Of a stretch of DNA of 64,000 nucleotides, positions 50,135-58,758 are shown piece by piece. The notes under the pieces were generated by a model. That model searched no databases. It saw nothing but the letters and a program-made list of their open reading frames with translations, and had not been told where the DNA came from. The stretch spans positions 1 through 64,000 of the forward strand of contig JAWKRP010000025.1 of the NCBI GenBank assembly GCA_041389565.1. Direction: 5' to 3'. The translations under genes and the position numbers were made by a program. Position 1 is the first letter of the stretch, and each line of letters opens with the position of its first letter. Origin of the DNA: JACKEQ01 sp041389565. Lineage in GTDB: Bacteria > Myxococcota_A > UBA796 > GCA-2862545.

Positions 50135-50440
50135 TCAGGAAGCGACCAGCTTCTCGAGCTCGCCGTTCTCCCACAGCTCCATCACGATGTCGCTCCCGCC
50201 GATGAACTCGCCGTTGATGTAGAGCTGCGGGATGGTGGGCCACTGCGCGAAGTCCTTCACGCCGTTGCGGATCTCGGGATCCGACAGCACGTCGAAGCTG
50301 CCGTACGGCACGTCGAGCGCCTTCACGATGGCGGCCGCGCGCATCGAGAAGCCGCACTGCGGGAAGTCGGGCGTGCCCTTCATGAAGAGGAACACCTTGT
50401 TCTCTTCGACCATCTTCTTGATGCGGTCTTGTGCACTCAT
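50135..50440 (-). CDS. grxD: Monothiol glutaredoxin (Grx4/GrxD family)
   Basis: The 101-residue protein carries the monothiol CGFS active site in GTPDFPQCGFSMRA, followed by the glutathione-binding WPTIPQLYINGEFIGGSDI. It has the single-domain length of GrxD. These proteins bind a 2Fe-2S cluster with glutathione and pass it to targets or to BolA. The bolA gene is directly upstream on the same strand with a 30-bp gap, the classical pair. GGAG precedes the ATG. Confidence 0.96.
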   Translation of the reverse strand: MSAQDRIKKMVEENKVFLFMKGTPDFPQCGFSMRAAAIVKALDVPYGSFDVLSDPEIRNGVKDFAQWPTIPQLYINGEFIGGSDIVMELWENGELEKLVAS

Positions 50441-50470
50441 GTCGAGCTCCGAGCTGGGGTTGCGGCGGGT

Positions 50471-50713
50471 TCAGCCGTTCCAGCGATCCGGGGTGAAGGT
50501 CTTCAGGGCGAGGGCGTGGATGTCGCGCTTCATGTGGTCGCCGAGCGCCTGGTACACGAGCTGGTGCTGTTTCACGAGCGACTTGCCCTCGAACGCCGAC
50601 GAGACGACGCGCGCCGAGAAGTGCTCGCCATCGTTCGCGTCGTCGGACACGAGAGCGGTGCAGTCCGGGAGGGTGTCCTCCAGGATGGTCTTGATGCGCT
50701 CGGCGCTGAACAT
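50471..50713 (-). CDS. BolA/IbaG family protein
   Basis: The 80-residue product has the BolA fold: an N-terminal helix (SAERIKTILEDTLPD) and the conserved strand-helix GEHFSARVVSSAFEGKSLVKQH. The C-terminal HALALKTFTP carries the conserved His near residue 66. It forms a heterodimer with a monothiol glutaredoxin to chaperone iron-sulfur clusters; the grxD gene follows. GGAGG precedes the ATG. Classified as BolA- rather than IbaG-type is not certain. Confidence 0.93.
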   Translation of the reverse strand: MFSAERIKTILEDTLPDCTALVSDDANDGEHFSARVVSSAFEGKSLVKQHQLVYQALGDHMKRDIHALALKTFTPDRWNG

Positions 50714-50733
50714 GCGGCCTCCGGGGGACGGAC

Positions 50734-51537
50734 CTATTCAGCGGCCTTGCCGAAATCCAGCACGGTGGTGCGGGAGTCGTTCTCGCGGTGCACCGCGTAG
50801 CGGCCGGGGGGCAGCGCATCGCCCTTCACCCACGCCACGTTCCGATCGCCCTTGGCCTTCGTGACCACACCGGACTCGGTGGGCGCGGCCTCCTTGCGCT
50901 CGAACTGCTCGTCGGAGGTGAACTCCATACCGATGTACGACCACGGGTCCATCGTGATGATGGTGGTCTTGTTGCTGCCGAACTTGCGCTCGCCGCTGGG
51001 GATGAGCGGGTAGTACTTGGTCTTCTCGACCGCGCCTTCGCCCACGAGCACGAGGTAGTCGGTGGCTTCGATGCGCACGGGCTCCTTCGGGAGCGTGGCC
51101 GGGTAGAACACCTTCTCGGTGTCGCTGTTCCAGATCGGCTCCGACTTGATGTCGGCGCTCGTGCGGATGCTCTGGAGCGTGTCGCCGGTGAGGCGGTAGA
51201 GGCCGCTGCCCTTGGGCGCCTGCCAGGCCTTCACGTCGAGGTTCTCGGCGCCCCCGTCGGGGATGGCATCGACGTCGGCGAGCCACAGGTTCTCGTTCTC
51301 GGCCTTCAGGCTGTAGCCCGTGCCTGCGCAGAGCTTGTCGAACGTGAACGCACCGCTCGCATCCGTGGTGGCCTCGAACGCCGAGCACGTCATGCTGGCT
51401 GCGCCCGTCGCGCTCGCGATCAGCCGCATCTCGGCGATGGGCTTGCCCGAGATGCCATCGGTGAGCGTGCCCTTCGCGGTGGGATTGGAGCACCCGGTGA
51501 CCAGGGAGAGGGCGAGACAAGTGAGCGCAACGCGCAT
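50734..51537 (-). CDS. Lipoprotein with carboxypeptidase-regulatory-like domain
   Basis: The 267-residue product has a lipobox (SLVTGC, Cys16). A first domain (about 20-110) is a carboxypeptidase-regulatory/CNA-B-like fold starting KGTLTDGISGKPIAEMRLIA with FEATTDASGAFTFDKLCAG. A second beta domain follows, including DYLVLVGEGAVEKTKYYPL and ending in PPGRYAVHREND. The first Cys pair may form a disulfide. GGAGG precedes the ATG. No enzymatic role is seen. Confidence 0.83.
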   Translation of the reverse strand: MRVALTCLALSLVTGCSNPTAKGTLTDGISGKPIAEMRLIASATGAASMTCSAFEATTDASGAFTFDKLCAGTGYSLKAENENLWLADVDAIPDGGAENLDVKAWQAPKGSGLYRLTGDTLQSIRTSADIKSEPIWNSDTEKVFYPATLPKEPVRIEATDYLVLVGEGAVEKTKYYPLIPSGERKFGSNKTTIITMDPWSYIGMEFTSDEQFERKEAAPTESGVVTKAKGDRNVAWVKGDALPPGRYAVHRENDSRTTVLDFGKAAE

Positions 51538-51576
51538 GCAGAACCTCCGAGACTGAAAGTGCAGATAGCGTCGGCG

Positions 51577-52407
51577 CTACCGCGGGGCAAATGCAGCGGC
51601 TTCGGCCCGGGCCCGCCTGGACACCCCTTCGACCCAGTCCTCCCCTTCGCGAGCGACCTGTCCGAAGAGCACGCCGCGCGCCGACACCGCGAGCAGGCCG
51701 CCTCCATCGGGTCGACAGTGGCCCTTCACGTCCTCCGGGCCGGCTCCCTGCGCTCCGATGCCCGGTGCGAGGAACCAGGCAGCCGGCATGCGAGCGCGCC
51801 ACGGAGCGCCCGGGAGCGTCGCGCCCACGACGGCCCCGATCGGACCGGGGTCGCCGCCGAGCTCCGTGTTGGTCTGCCGGATCCAGTCCGCGACCTGCTC
51901 CGCGATCCCCGCCTGCCAGGCGCCCGCGCCGGGATTGCTCGTGCGCACCAGGAGGAAGAGCCCCTTCCCGGACCGGGCCCTCTCCACGAACGGCTCGAGC
52001 GACTCCGGACCCAGGTACGGCGACAGGGTGACGGCGTCTGCGGCCATGGGCCCGTCGTCGTCGAGGGTGGCGCGCGCGTAGGCCTCTGCCGTGCTCCCGA
52101 TGTCGCCGCGCTTCGCGTCGAGGATGACGAACAGGCCGGCTTCGCGGGCGTAGGCGCAGATCTCCGCGAGCGCGTCGACCCCCGCACCGCCCCAGATCTC
52201 GAAGAACGCCACCTGCGGCTTCACGGCCACGGCGACGCCGCGTACGGCATCCACGATGCCGCGACCCCACGCGGCCAGCGCGTCACGCGGATCGCCCATG
52301 CGGGCCGCGATGGGCTCCGGGAGGCGGGACGGATGGGGGTCGATCCCCACGACGAGCGCACTCCCCACGGACTCCACCGCTGCCTGCAACCGCTGCCCGA
52401 ATGCCAT
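51577..52407 (-). CDS. pyrF: Orotidine 5'-phosphate decarboxylase
   Basis: The 276-residue enzyme decarboxylates OMP to UMP, the last step of pyrimidine synthesis. It belongs to the longer (type 2) group. Seen: VVGIDPHPSRLPEP at the start, the Lys/Asp cluster DAKRGDIGSTAEAYA, VTLSPYLGPESLEPF, and the phosphate loop GLLAVSARGVLFG. GGAGGGTGGC precedes the ATG. No adjacent pyrimidine gene is present. pyrB lies about 32 kb away. Confidence 0.95.
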   Translation of the reverse strand: MAFGQRLQAAVESVGSALVVGIDPHPSRLPEPIAARMGDPRDALAAWGRGIVDAVRGVAVAVKPQVAFFEIWGGAGVDALAEICAYAREAGLFVILDAKRGDIGSTAEAYARATLDDDGPMAADAVTLSPYLGPESLEPFVERARSGKGLFLLVRTSNPGAGAWQAGIAEQVADWIRQTNTELGGDPGPIGAVVGATLPGAPWRARMPAAWFLAPGIGAQGAGPEDVKGHCRPDGGGLLAVSARGVLFGQVAREGEDWVEGVSRRARAEAAAFAPR

Positions 52408-52457
52408 GCCACCCTCCCCCGCACGGTGACCCGTATAAGATGTTCGCGGAGGTGACG

Positions 52458-52952
52458 ATGAGAGCCCTGCTCACTCTGGGTCTGACGGGATGCGTGGCTG
52501 GCGGCGTGGTGTCCAACCCGCCGGGCGATACCGACGCCGCGTGCGATACCACCGTGGGTCCCGAGTACGTCGAAGCCAGCAGCGCCACCTTCTCGTTCAA
52601 CAACCTGCTGGTGAACCAGGCCACCGTCGGCACCGACGTGTCGAGCGTGCGGGCGTGCGTGCGCGCCGACGGGTTCGGGGCCGCGTGGCTCATCAACGAC
52701 TTCAACGGCTCGCCCTACATGACGGTCATCAACGAGTCGTCGACCGTGGGCTCGCTCGCGATGTCGTCGGGCACGTTCTTCGTCGACATCTACGGGTACG
52801 ACCCGCCCATCTCGTTCACGGGCAGCGACTTCTTCACGAACCAGTGGGTCGTGAACTCCACGTCGCCGTTCTCGGCGTCGTTCACGGGCAGCGCCGTGAA
52901 CTCGGGCAGCCACCAGCTCGAGCTGTCGTACTTCGCCACCGCGTCGCCCTGA
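52458..52952 (+). CDS. Small predicted lipoprotein
   Basis: The 164-residue product has a short lipobox signal (TLGLTGC, Cys11). The Ser/Thr/Phe-rich mature part reads as repeated beta strands (SATFSFNNLLVNQATVG, GTFFVDIYGYDPPISFTG). A Cys pair (ACDTT and RACVRADG) may form a disulfide. No family recognised. GGAGG lies 7 bases before the ATG. TATAAG 18 bp before the start resembles a -10 box. Confidence 0.75.
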   Translation: MRALLTLGLTGCVAGGVVSNPPGDTDAACDTTVGPEYVEASSATFSFNNLLVNQATVGTDVSSVRACVRADGFGAAWLINDFNGSPYMTVINESSTVGSLAMSSGTFFVDIYGYDPPISFTGSDFFTNQWVVNSTSPFSASFTGSAVNSGSHQLELSYFATASP

Positions 52953-52987
52953 GATCCGGCGTTCCGCGAACGGTGCCCTGAGCAGAC

Positions 52988-53006
52988 GAGCCCCCTGGAG
53001 GGGCTC
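52988..53006. terminator. Hairpin between convergent genes
   Basis: GAGCCCC (52988-52994) pairs with GGGGCTC (53000-53006) around a 5-base loop, 35 bp from each gene's end. It may terminate transcripts from both sides. No T-tract is seen. Confidence 0.4.
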
Positions 53007-53039
53007 CAGGAGGCTCGGCTCGCGTCACGGCGACGGGCG

Positions 53040-55271
53040 CTACTCCGCGCGGGCCGTGACCTGCTTGCGCGCTTCCCGCCACTCGTCGAAGTAGGTCTTG
53101 AAGGCCTCTTCGTCGGTGGGGAGGTCGGGCAGCGTGTACGTGAGGTACAGCGTGACCTCGTTCGGCGCAGGCTTCTCCTCGCCTTCGGCGGGGAGCGGCG
53201 GCTTCGGCAGCTCGTCGAACGAGAGCTTGCGGAACCGACCCGCGGCGCAGCGCGAGATGTCGTTGTTCTGCAGCTTCGACTTGTCTTCGACGTAGGTGCC
53301 GTTGATGCGGCCGCGATCGTTCACGACCACGGAGAGCTCGAGGCGACCGGAGGTCTCGGCGAGCTTCGACTCCTTGTCGTCGGGGTCGTACTCGTCGAGG
53401 GCCTTTTCGTGCGCCAGCAGCTGGCAGTACGCGATGGCCGCGGACTCACGACGGAAGATGTCTTCCATCTTCTCCACGTCGACCGGCTCTTCGCCCTCGC
53501 GGATCTGCTTCGGGCCCGGAGCTTCGGTGCGGATGCGGAGCCACTTGTCCTCGGCCGGGAGATCCCACTGCTCGCGGGCCTCGGCGCGCCATTCCTCGAC
53601 GTCGCCGGCCTTGATCGAGCACCACTTGTCGCTCGGCACGACCTTGCCGTCGTCGTAGTTGTTGAGCGCCGCGAGGCAGGAGCCCGCGATGCCCTCGACG
53701 CGGGCCTTCTCGCTGATGAGCACGTGCACGCCGGGCGCGCTGGTCTCTTCGAAGATCGCGTCGTTGTAGAAGATCGGCTCCTTGTCCTCGCCCTCGCCGA
53801 ACCACTGCGTGGGGCCCCAGAACATCTCCTTGTAGCCGGCGTCGACCCAGAGGTGCTTGGTGAGGTCGACCTCGGCCTCGACGCGCACCGGGATGAAGCC
53901 GAGCTGCTTGTGGGCGAGCTGCGACGGCACCGGGTGGTCGGCCTCGATCTCGGTGGAGCGCACGAGCAGCATGAACTCGCCGCCCGGGAGGGTCTTCGCC
54001 ATCGACAGGAGGTTCGTGGCGTCTTCACCCTTCCCGATGGCCACGAGCGGGATGCGCTCCGTGCCGATCGTGGGCGGGGTGCAGCCGGCCGGGTGGCCTT
54101 CGCAGTCGAGCGGGGAGTCGTCGGAGTACCAACTCGACCCGCTCCACTCCGACGTACGGCGCCACTCGCGCTTGGTGATGGGGTTGCCTTCGTCGTCGTA
54201 GCCCGCGATGAAGTCGTGGAACACGATCACGTCGCCGTAGCCGCCCTTCCGGGGGCTCGCCGACACCGGCACCTTCTCGATGGTGAGAGCGCCCGTCGCG
54301 AGGTCGTTGCCCCACTGCTCGAAGATGGCGCGGGCCGGGCCGTGCGTGCCGACATCGAGCAGCGCGTTCGTGCGGCTCTCCTCGACCACGCGGACCGTAG
54401 CGAGGCCGGCGACCAGCACCAGCGTCGCCCACACGTCGACCAGGGTGAAGCGCTCGACGATCTCGCCGAGCTCGCTGAAGAAGCCGAAGAACGCGATGAG
54501 CAGGGCCACGCCGAACGAGGCCCAGGCGATCGTCCAGACGGGGTCGGCCACGTCGCTCCACATCACGACGGCAGAGGCGAGATCCGCGCCGTTGGCGGAG
54601 CCGTTCGGGCCGAACATCGCGATCTGGGTGCCCATCGACACCGCGCGACCGCCGTACATGACAGCGAGCACGAAGCACGCGGCGCTCGTGAAGCGCATGC
54701 CCGCGACGCGGAACGCGTGCTCGTACATCGAGCGGCGCACGCTCGAGAACGCGACGCCGAGCCCACCGAGCAGGACGACGCCCGCCACGAGGTAGGCCTC
54801 GAGGCCGAGGTAGTTTCCGAGGCCGTACGCGGCGAGCCCGATCGAGCCGATGATCGAGGTGATGCCCGCGAACGCGGCGGAGAACGGGGTGAGGCGGGCC
54901 TCCTCCGACGGACCCACCGCAATCGTGGCGCCGATGCCGGCACACCAGGAGCAGAGCACCAGGAGGAACGCGGCGACCCAGCGGGACAGCCAGTCGACCG
55001 TGAGGGACTGCCACAGACCGGACATCGCCGTGGCGTTGATGACGTCGCCATCGGCGTTGGCGAGGTCGGCGAACACCGAGCCGGCACCGCTCCACGCGCC
55101 GATCGCGCCGACAGCGCAGACCAGGATGGGCATGAGGGCGAAGGCCGCGAGCGGAACGCGACGCTTCGTGAACGCGAGGCCGGCGAGGGCGAGGGTGACC
55201 AGCGCACCCAGACCACCGAGCGCCATCACGATCATGGCCATGGTGCCGCCAGCTTCCAGGATCTCCGACAT
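53040..55271 (-). CDS. Large membrane protein with AgmX/TonB-like C-terminal domain
   Basis: The 743-residue protein begins with a membrane region of seven or eight helices (residues about 10-300), such as MIVMALGGLGALVTLALAGL and LVAGVVLLGGLGVAFSSV. A soluble region of about 440 residues follows. The segment SGRLELSVVVNDRGRINGTY, then NNDISRCAAGRFRKLSFDEL, resembles the AgmX/PglI C-terminal (TonB-like) domain. That domain is found in Myxococcota motility and envelope proteins. The middle part is Trp/Glu-rich with no recognised fold. GAGGAGA precedes the ATG. Function unknown. It may couple membrane energy to an envelope process (inference). Confidence 0.8.
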   Translation of the reverse strand: MSEILEAGGTMAMIVMALGGLGALVTLALAGLAFTKRRVPLAAFALMPILVCAVGAIGAWSGAGSVFADLANADGDVINATAMSGLWQSLTVDWLSRWVAAFLLVLCSWCAGIGATIAVGPSEEARLTPFSAAFAGITSIIGSIGLAAYGLGNYLGLEAYLVAGVVLLGGLGVAFSSVRRSMYEHAFRVAGMRFTSAACFVLAVMYGGRAVSMGTQIAMFGPNGSANGADLASAVVMWSDVADPVWTIAWASFGVALLIAFFGFFSELGEIVERFTLVDVWATLVLVAGLATVRVVEESRTNALLDVGTHGPARAIFEQWGNDLATGALTIEKVPVSASPRKGGYGDVIVFHDFIAGYDDEGNPITKREWRRTSEWSGSSWYSDDSPLDCEGHPAGCTPPTIGTERIPLVAIGKGEDATNLLSMAKTLPGGEFMLLVRSTEIEADHPVPSQLAHKQLGFIPVRVEAEVDLTKHLWVDAGYKEMFWGPTQWFGEGEDKEPIFYNDAIFEETSAPGVHVLISEKARVEGIAGSCLAALNNYDDGKVVPSDKWCSIKAGDVEEWRAEAREQWDLPAEDKWLRIRTEAPGPKQIREGEEPVDVEKMEDIFRRESAAIAYCQLLAHEKALDEYDPDDKESKLAETSGRLELSVVVNDRGRINGTYVEDKSKLQNNDISRCAAGRFRKLSFDELPKPPLPAEGEEKPAPNEVTLYLTYTLPDLPTDEEAFKTYFDEWREARKQVTARAE

Positions 55272-55438
55272 GGATGTCTCCTCTAGACCGGCGCGGAGTA
55301 ACCCACCCCCGCAGCGCCGGATCCGGACCGAACCACCAGCGCGACATACTCCAGCTGATACCTATACTCTCGCTGTGTAAAGGTCCTGTCTGGAGATCCG
55401 CGGGGGCTCGAGGCGGTAGGGTGTCGAACGGAGGCCCG

Positions 55439-57106
55439 ATGTGGATCCTGAGTCTCGTCACCGCCCGTGCAGAGCCGCCGGATCCCGTGCTCGAAGCCCT
55501 GTCCCGCGAGCTCGAGGTGTCGGTGGAAGGCTGGCGGGAGGAGCCCGACCCGCCCTACTACCTGGCCTATCGGTCTGTCGATCGCCACGTATGGCGCATC
55601 GAAGCCCGCTACGGGGCACTCGCCTCGTCGAGTGACAGCCGTGTGCGCGTGCTCGATGTCGTCGCCCGGGTCGGCAGCTTCGAGCTCGACAGCACCCACC
55701 CGATCCGCGACGCGAGCGCGCTCCAGGCGCCGTACCACATGGGCCAGCAGATGCCGGTGTCCGGGCCCCCCGAAGCGCTCCAGTCGGTCGTGTGGGAGGC
55801 CACCAACAAGGAGGTCCGCGACGCCCAGGAGCTGTGGCGACAGCTCCAGACGGTGCAGAAGGTCAAGGTCGAGGAGATCCACGAAGCGCCAGATTTCTCC
55901 CCGGCAACCGCAGTGGTCGACGTGCGGCCCCTGGCGGAGCTCGAGGTCGACCGGGGGGCCTGGGAAGACACCCTGATCGAGGTCTCCGCGGTCCTCGACG
56001 CCCACCCCGACATCCTCCGCTCGGCGGCGGAGCTCAGCGCCGAAGCCGAGAACCACTACATCGTCACGTCGGAGGGAACGCGCCTCCGGCACCCGCGAAC
56101 GTGGCTCCGCGTCGACATCCACACCGAGGCCATCGCCGACGACGGCATGGTGCTCCGCATCTACCGCTGGAAGGACGTTCGGGTCGCCGAAGCCCTGCCC
56201 GACGCCGACGAGCTGACGAGCTGGGCCGAAGACCTCGTCCAGCGCACGGTCGCCTTGCGCGTCGCGCCGCTGGGCGACGCCTACGACGGCCCGATCCTGC
56301 TGCGAGGCCCGGCCGCCGGGGTGTTCATGCACGAGGTCATCGGTCACCGCGTGGAAGGCCATCGCCAGAAGGACGAGAAGGAGGGCCAGACCTTCCGCGA
56401 GAAGATCGGCACGCAGCTCCTGCCGCCCGACATCAGCATCTTCGACGACCCCACGCTCGACACATGGACGGGCACGTACCTGAACGGCTCCTACGCGTAC
56501 GACGACGAGGGCCAGCCCGCCCAGCGGGCGTGGATCGTGCGCGACGGCGTGTTCGAGGGCTTCCTCATGAGCCGGTCGCCCATCGACATCGAGGGCTTCC
56601 ATCACTCGAACGGCCATGGGCGGGCATCGTCGTACAACACGCCCACCGCGCGGATGGCGAACACCATCGTCTCCTCGAGCCGTCCGGTGCCCGTCGCCGA
56701 GCTGCGCGCGATGCTCCTCGCCGAGGTGCGGGCGCAGGGACGGGAGTACGGCATGATGATCGAGGAGCTCGCCGGCGGGTTCACGATGACCGGCCGGGTG
56801 TACCCGAACAGCTTCAACGTGCGGGCCACCTACGGATGGCGGGTGTACGCGGATGGCCGCCCCGACGAGCTCGTGCGCGGGATCGACCTCGTCGGCACCC
56901 CACTCGTCGCGCTCTCCAACGTGATGGCTGCGGGCGACGATCCGGGGGTGTTCAACGGATTCTGTGGCGCCTCGAGCGGGTCGGTCCCGAACGCGGCGGT
57001 CTCGCCATCGCTGCTCATCCGGCAGCTCGAGACCCAGAAGAAGGAGTCCAGCTCCGACCGCCCTCCGCTCCTGCCGAAGCCCCAGGGGCCGGAGACGGGC
57101 ACGTGA
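55439..57106 (+). CDS. TldD/PmbA-family metalloprotease, probably exported
   Basis: The 555-residue protein carries the TldD active site: HEVIGHRVEGHR with His298, Glu299 and His303. A late FCGASSGSVPN (Cys near residue 509) gives a possible third ligand. Other TldD landmarks are GTYLNGSYAYDDEGQPAQRA, HSNGHGRASSYNTPTARMAN, and GEL-like RGIDLVGTPL. It cleaves unfolded or modified peptides as in TldD/TldE complexes. The N-terminus (MWILSLVTARAEPP) is a short hydrophobic leader that could direct export, which differs from cytoplasmic E. coli TldD. It overlaps the following paralogue by GTGA. TAGGGT lies 16 bp upstream. Confidence 0.92.
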   Translation: MWILSLVTARAEPPDPVLEALSRELEVSVEGWREEPDPPYYLAYRSVDRHVWRIEARYGALASSSDSRVRVLDVVARVGSFELDSTHPIRDASALQAPYHMGQQMPVSGPPEALQSVVWEATNKEVRDAQELWRQLQTVQKVKVEEIHEAPDFSPATAVVDVRPLAELEVDRGAWEDTLIEVSAVLDAHPDILRSAAELSAEAENHYIVTSEGTRLRHPRTWLRVDIHTEAIADDGMVLRIYRWKDVRVAEALPDADELTSWAEDLVQRTVALRVAPLGDAYDGPILLRGPAAGVFMHEVIGHRVEGHRQKDEKEGQTFREKIGTQLLPPDISIFDDPTLDTWTGTYLNGSYAYDDEGQPAQRAWIVRDGVFEGFLMSRSPIDIEGFHHSNGHGRASSYNTPTARMANTIVSSSRPVPVAELRAMLLAEVRAQGREYGMMIEELAGGFTMTGRVYPNSFNVRATYGWRVYADGRPDELVRGIDLVGTPLVALSNVMAAGDDPGVFNGFCGASSGSVPNAAVSPSLLIRQLETQKKESSSDRPPLLPKPQGPETGT

Positions 57107-58755
57107 TCGCGCTCCTCGCGGCGGCATGGGCGCAAGACCCCATCGTGACGGCCCTCCAGGAGGAGCTCCAGCGCTCGATGTCCGAGCTCGTCCTCCCCGA
57201 TTCCCCCCGTCCGTACTTCGTCGCCTATCGCATGAAGGAAGCGTGGAACATCGAGGTGAGGGCGTCGCTCGGCGGGGTTCTGCGCGACACCGTGGGGCCC
57301 GACCGACGCCTGGTCGCCGAGGTTCGTGTGGGCTCGCCCGAGTACGACAGCGTGAACTTCCGATCCGGGTACGGCAGCGAGAACGGGCTCGTCGCGACCG
57401 ACCTCGTGATCGGCGATGCCCCCCTGGCGGTCCGGAAGGATGCCTGGCTCGGGAGCGATGCCGCGTACAAGGAGGGAGTCGCGAACCTCTCGGCGAAGGA
57501 GGCCGCCGACGCGCGCCGTTCCGAGGGCGACACCACGCCGGACTACACGCTGGGGGAGCCCCTCGAGCACCTTGGGCAGAAGGGGGCCGCGCCAGACCTC
57601 GCCCGGCTGCGGGAGCTCGCCGTCGCCATCTCCGCGCGGTTCGCGAAGCACCCCGACGTCGAGCTGTCTTCCGTCACCGCGTGGGCGTCCGGAGGCCGGT
57701 TCGTCGTGATCGACTCGCTCGGCATGCATGTCGAGCGCCCGATCGAGAGCGTCGACCTCGAGATCAGCGGCAACGCGCGGGCCGCCGACGGTTCGCGCAC
57801 CTCCGATCTCCGGTCGATCCGCGTCCGCACCCTCGACGATCTCCCGAGCCTCGCCGAGCTGGAGCGGTCGGTCGACGACATCGCCCGCGCGCTCACCTCC
57901 TGGCAGGCCGCGACCATCCCCGAGGAGCCGTACATCGGGCCGCTCCTCGTGGAAGGGTCGGCCGCCGTCGACCTGTTCCGCAGGCGCATCCTGACCGAGC
58001 TCCAGGGCACGCCCGATCCCGAGCGCCCCGTGAGCGGCACGCGGCGCATCTCGTTCGGGAGCTCGGGCTCTCCGGAGCGCGCCTATGCCCTGAAGCGACG
58101 CATCCTCCCCCGGGGATGGACCATCACCGACGATCCCCAGTCCGACCCGCGGTCCCCCGCCTGGCGCACGCACGACGACGAGGGCACCCCCACTCAGGCC
58201 ATCGAGCTCGTGACCGACGGCATCGTGCGCACCCACTACATGTCGCGCACCCCGTCGAGCGCGATCGCCCAGAGCAACGGGCACGGGCGCTCCGACCGCG
58301 ACTACACCGTGCGTGGGAGCCCCATGGTCACAGAGCTCCACCCCGACCGCACGGCGACGCGCCGTCGGCTCCACAAGGAGGCCCTCAAGATCACGGCCAC
58401 CTACGGAAACGACCACTACCTCGTGCTCCGTCGGTACGAATCCGACATCCCCGACCTGTTCCGGATGCGCGTCCCCGGGCACGAGCCCCTGGAGCTCGTG
58501 CGGGTGTTCGCGAACGGTCGGGAGGAGCACATCCGTGGAGTCGAGCTCGAGGGTCTGACCCGCAGGGCGCTCCGCGACGCCGTGATGGCCGGTGACTCGA
58601 CCACTGAGGTCTTCCGGTCGGGCAGCGATCACTTCCAGATCACCGCCCCGTCCGTGCTCCTCGACGAGGTCGAGGCCAAGCCCCGGCACGGCAGCGCCGA
58701 GAAGCCCCCGCCGGTCGCGAGCCCACTCGCACGCGAGCCCTCGACCGGCCGCTGA
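57103..58755 (+). CDS. TldE/PmbA-like paralogue lacking metal ligands
   Basis: The 550-residue protein is homologous along its length to the upstream TldD protein: SPRPYFVAYRMKEAWNIEVR, RAYALKRRILPRGWTI, SNGHGRSDRDYTVRG, and the late RGVELEGLTRRALRDAVMAG. At the active-site position it reads LVEGSAAVDLFRRRIL, without HExxxH, and the C-terminal Cys is absent. It is therefore a catalytically inactive subunit, like the TldE role. The N-terminus (MIALLAAAWAQDP, GTG start) is again leader-like. Both proteins likely form a complex. They overlap by 4 bases, so production is coupled. Confidence 0.9.
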   Translation: MIALLAAAWAQDPIVTALQEELQRSMSELVLPDSPRPYFVAYRMKEAWNIEVRASLGGVLRDTVGPDRRLVAEVRVGSPEYDSVNFRSGYGSENGLVATDLVIGDAPLAVRKDAWLGSDAAYKEGVANLSAKEAADARRSEGDTTPDYTLGEPLEHLGQKGAAPDLARLRELAVAISARFAKHPDVELSSVTAWASGGRFVVIDSLGMHVERPIESVDLEISGNARAADGSRTSDLRSIRVRTLDDLPSLAELERSVDDIARALTSWQAATIPEEPYIGPLLVEGSAAVDLFRRRILTELQGTPDPERPVSGTRRISFGSSGSPERAYALKRRILPRGWTITDDPQSDPRSPAWRTHDDEGTPTQAIELVTDGIVRTHYMSRTPSSAIAQSNGHGRSDRDYTVRGSPMVTELHPDRTATRRRLHKEALKITATYGNDHYLVLRRYESDIPDLFRMRVPGHEPLELVRVFANGREEHIRGVELEGLTRRALRDAVMAGDSTTEVFRSGSDHFQITAPSVLLDEVEAKPRHGSAEKPPPVASPLAREPSTGR

Positions 58756-58758
58756 GCC

